DNA from: Deltaproteobacteria bacterium
GTDB lineage: Bacteria; Desulfobacterota; Binatia; UBA9968
DNA length: 6,471 nucleotides
Assembly (NCBI GenBank): GCA_005879435.1
Contig: VBKX01000072.1
Span: 1-6,471, forward strand
Direction of reading: 5' to 3'
In this document: in pieces, positions 6,281 through 6,471 of the stretch
Layout: every line of letters begins with the position of its first letter
Numbering within the stretch: the stretch's first letter is position 1
Translations under genes and position numbers: made by a program
The notes under the pieces: model-generated
The model's database searches: none
Seen by the model: the letters and a program-made list of their open reading frames with translations, nothing else
What the model was told of the DNA's origin: nothing

Positions 6281-6471
6281 GGCGGCGCGCTGCTGCCAGC
6301 CCTCGTTGCTCTAGCGATCGGCCGGCCGACGCTCAGACTGTCAGGCGTCTATTTGGCGATGGCTACGCTGGCTTTCGGCGAAGTCGTGCGCGTCGTGATC
6401 CTCAACGCGGAAACGCTGACGGGCGGCGCGCTCGGTCTGAATGGCATCCCACAGCTCACCGCCTGGTATGA
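6281..6471 (+). pseudogene. livM: LivM-type permease, internal fragment out of frame with livH, cut by the window end
   Basis: In the frame with codons beginning at 6281, the sequence reads GGALLPALVALAIGRPTLRL, then SGVYLAMATLAFGEVVRVVI, then TLTGGALGLNGIPQL, and is open to the last base. The 'LRLxGxYxAxxTLAFxExVR' and 'TGGxxGLxGIP' blocks are diagnostic of LivM, the partner permease of LivH. In an intact LivM of about 300-330 residues they lie roughly a third of the way in. No LivM start, ribosome site or N-terminal membrane segments precede them; the upstream bases encode LivH in a different frame. The left limit is uncertain by perhaps ten bases because parent sequences are unknown. The 3' part, and probably livG and livF, lie beyond the window. 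Confidence 0.85.

Noticed and set aside
1..6471. CRISPR arrays, tRNA or rRNA genes, insertion sequences, phage genes, toxin-antitoxin pairs
   Set aside because: Looked for on both strands. No spaced long repeats, cloverleaf or rRNA-like stretches, transposase motifs or terminal inverted repeats were seen.

Overview
This is a moderately G+C-rich bacterial window with every recognisable gene on the + strand. It looks like chromosomal DNA from a free-living bacterium: complete leucine biosynthesis genes sit beside a branched-chain amino acid type (HAAT) ABC importer, with other metabolic genes around them. Gene content and style would fit a soil or sediment lineage of the Deltaproteobacteria / Binatota / Tectomicrobia kind. 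That placement is an impression, not a phylogenetic result. TAG is the normal stop of leuC, leuD and the binding-protein gene, so the standard bacterial code applies.

Layout. (1) Bases 2-1015 hold the rest of an M29-aminopeptidase / NicX-like gene, open at the left edge and cut by one in-frame TAG at 251-253. (2) Bases 1016-1160 are intergenic, with four tandem GTTCAANNN units and a plausible sigma70-type promoter. (3) leuC (1161-2558) and leuD (2569-3186) encode the two subunits of 3-isopropylmalate dehydratase and are intact. (4) Bases 3235-3874 are a dienelactone-hydrolase-like gene spread over three reading frames. (5) Bases 3906-4211 encode a 101-residue zinc-ribbon protein. (6) Bases 4289-4861 encode a class I SAM-dependent methyltransferase with an N-terminal signal or anchor. 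(7) Bases 4882-6033 encode a periplasmic substrate-binding protein. (8) From 6037 a LivH permease starts, but after about 80 codons the sequence becomes the interior of LivM in another frame, so a livH-livM junction ends the window.

Function. LeuCD isomerises 2-isopropylmalate to 3-isopropylmalate in leucine synthesis. The binding protein and LivH/LivM would belong to one HAAT importer. The hydrolase, zinc-ribbon and methyltransferase genes have no evident link to either.

I found no convincing new multi-gene system. What deserves a second look is the damage: one premature stop, two frame changes with missing codons, and a permease chimera, all within about a third of the window while the other five genes are clean. 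This could be real gene decay or sequencing and assembly error, and the sequence alone does not decide. The methyltransferase with an export-like N-terminus is the most interesting intact gene.
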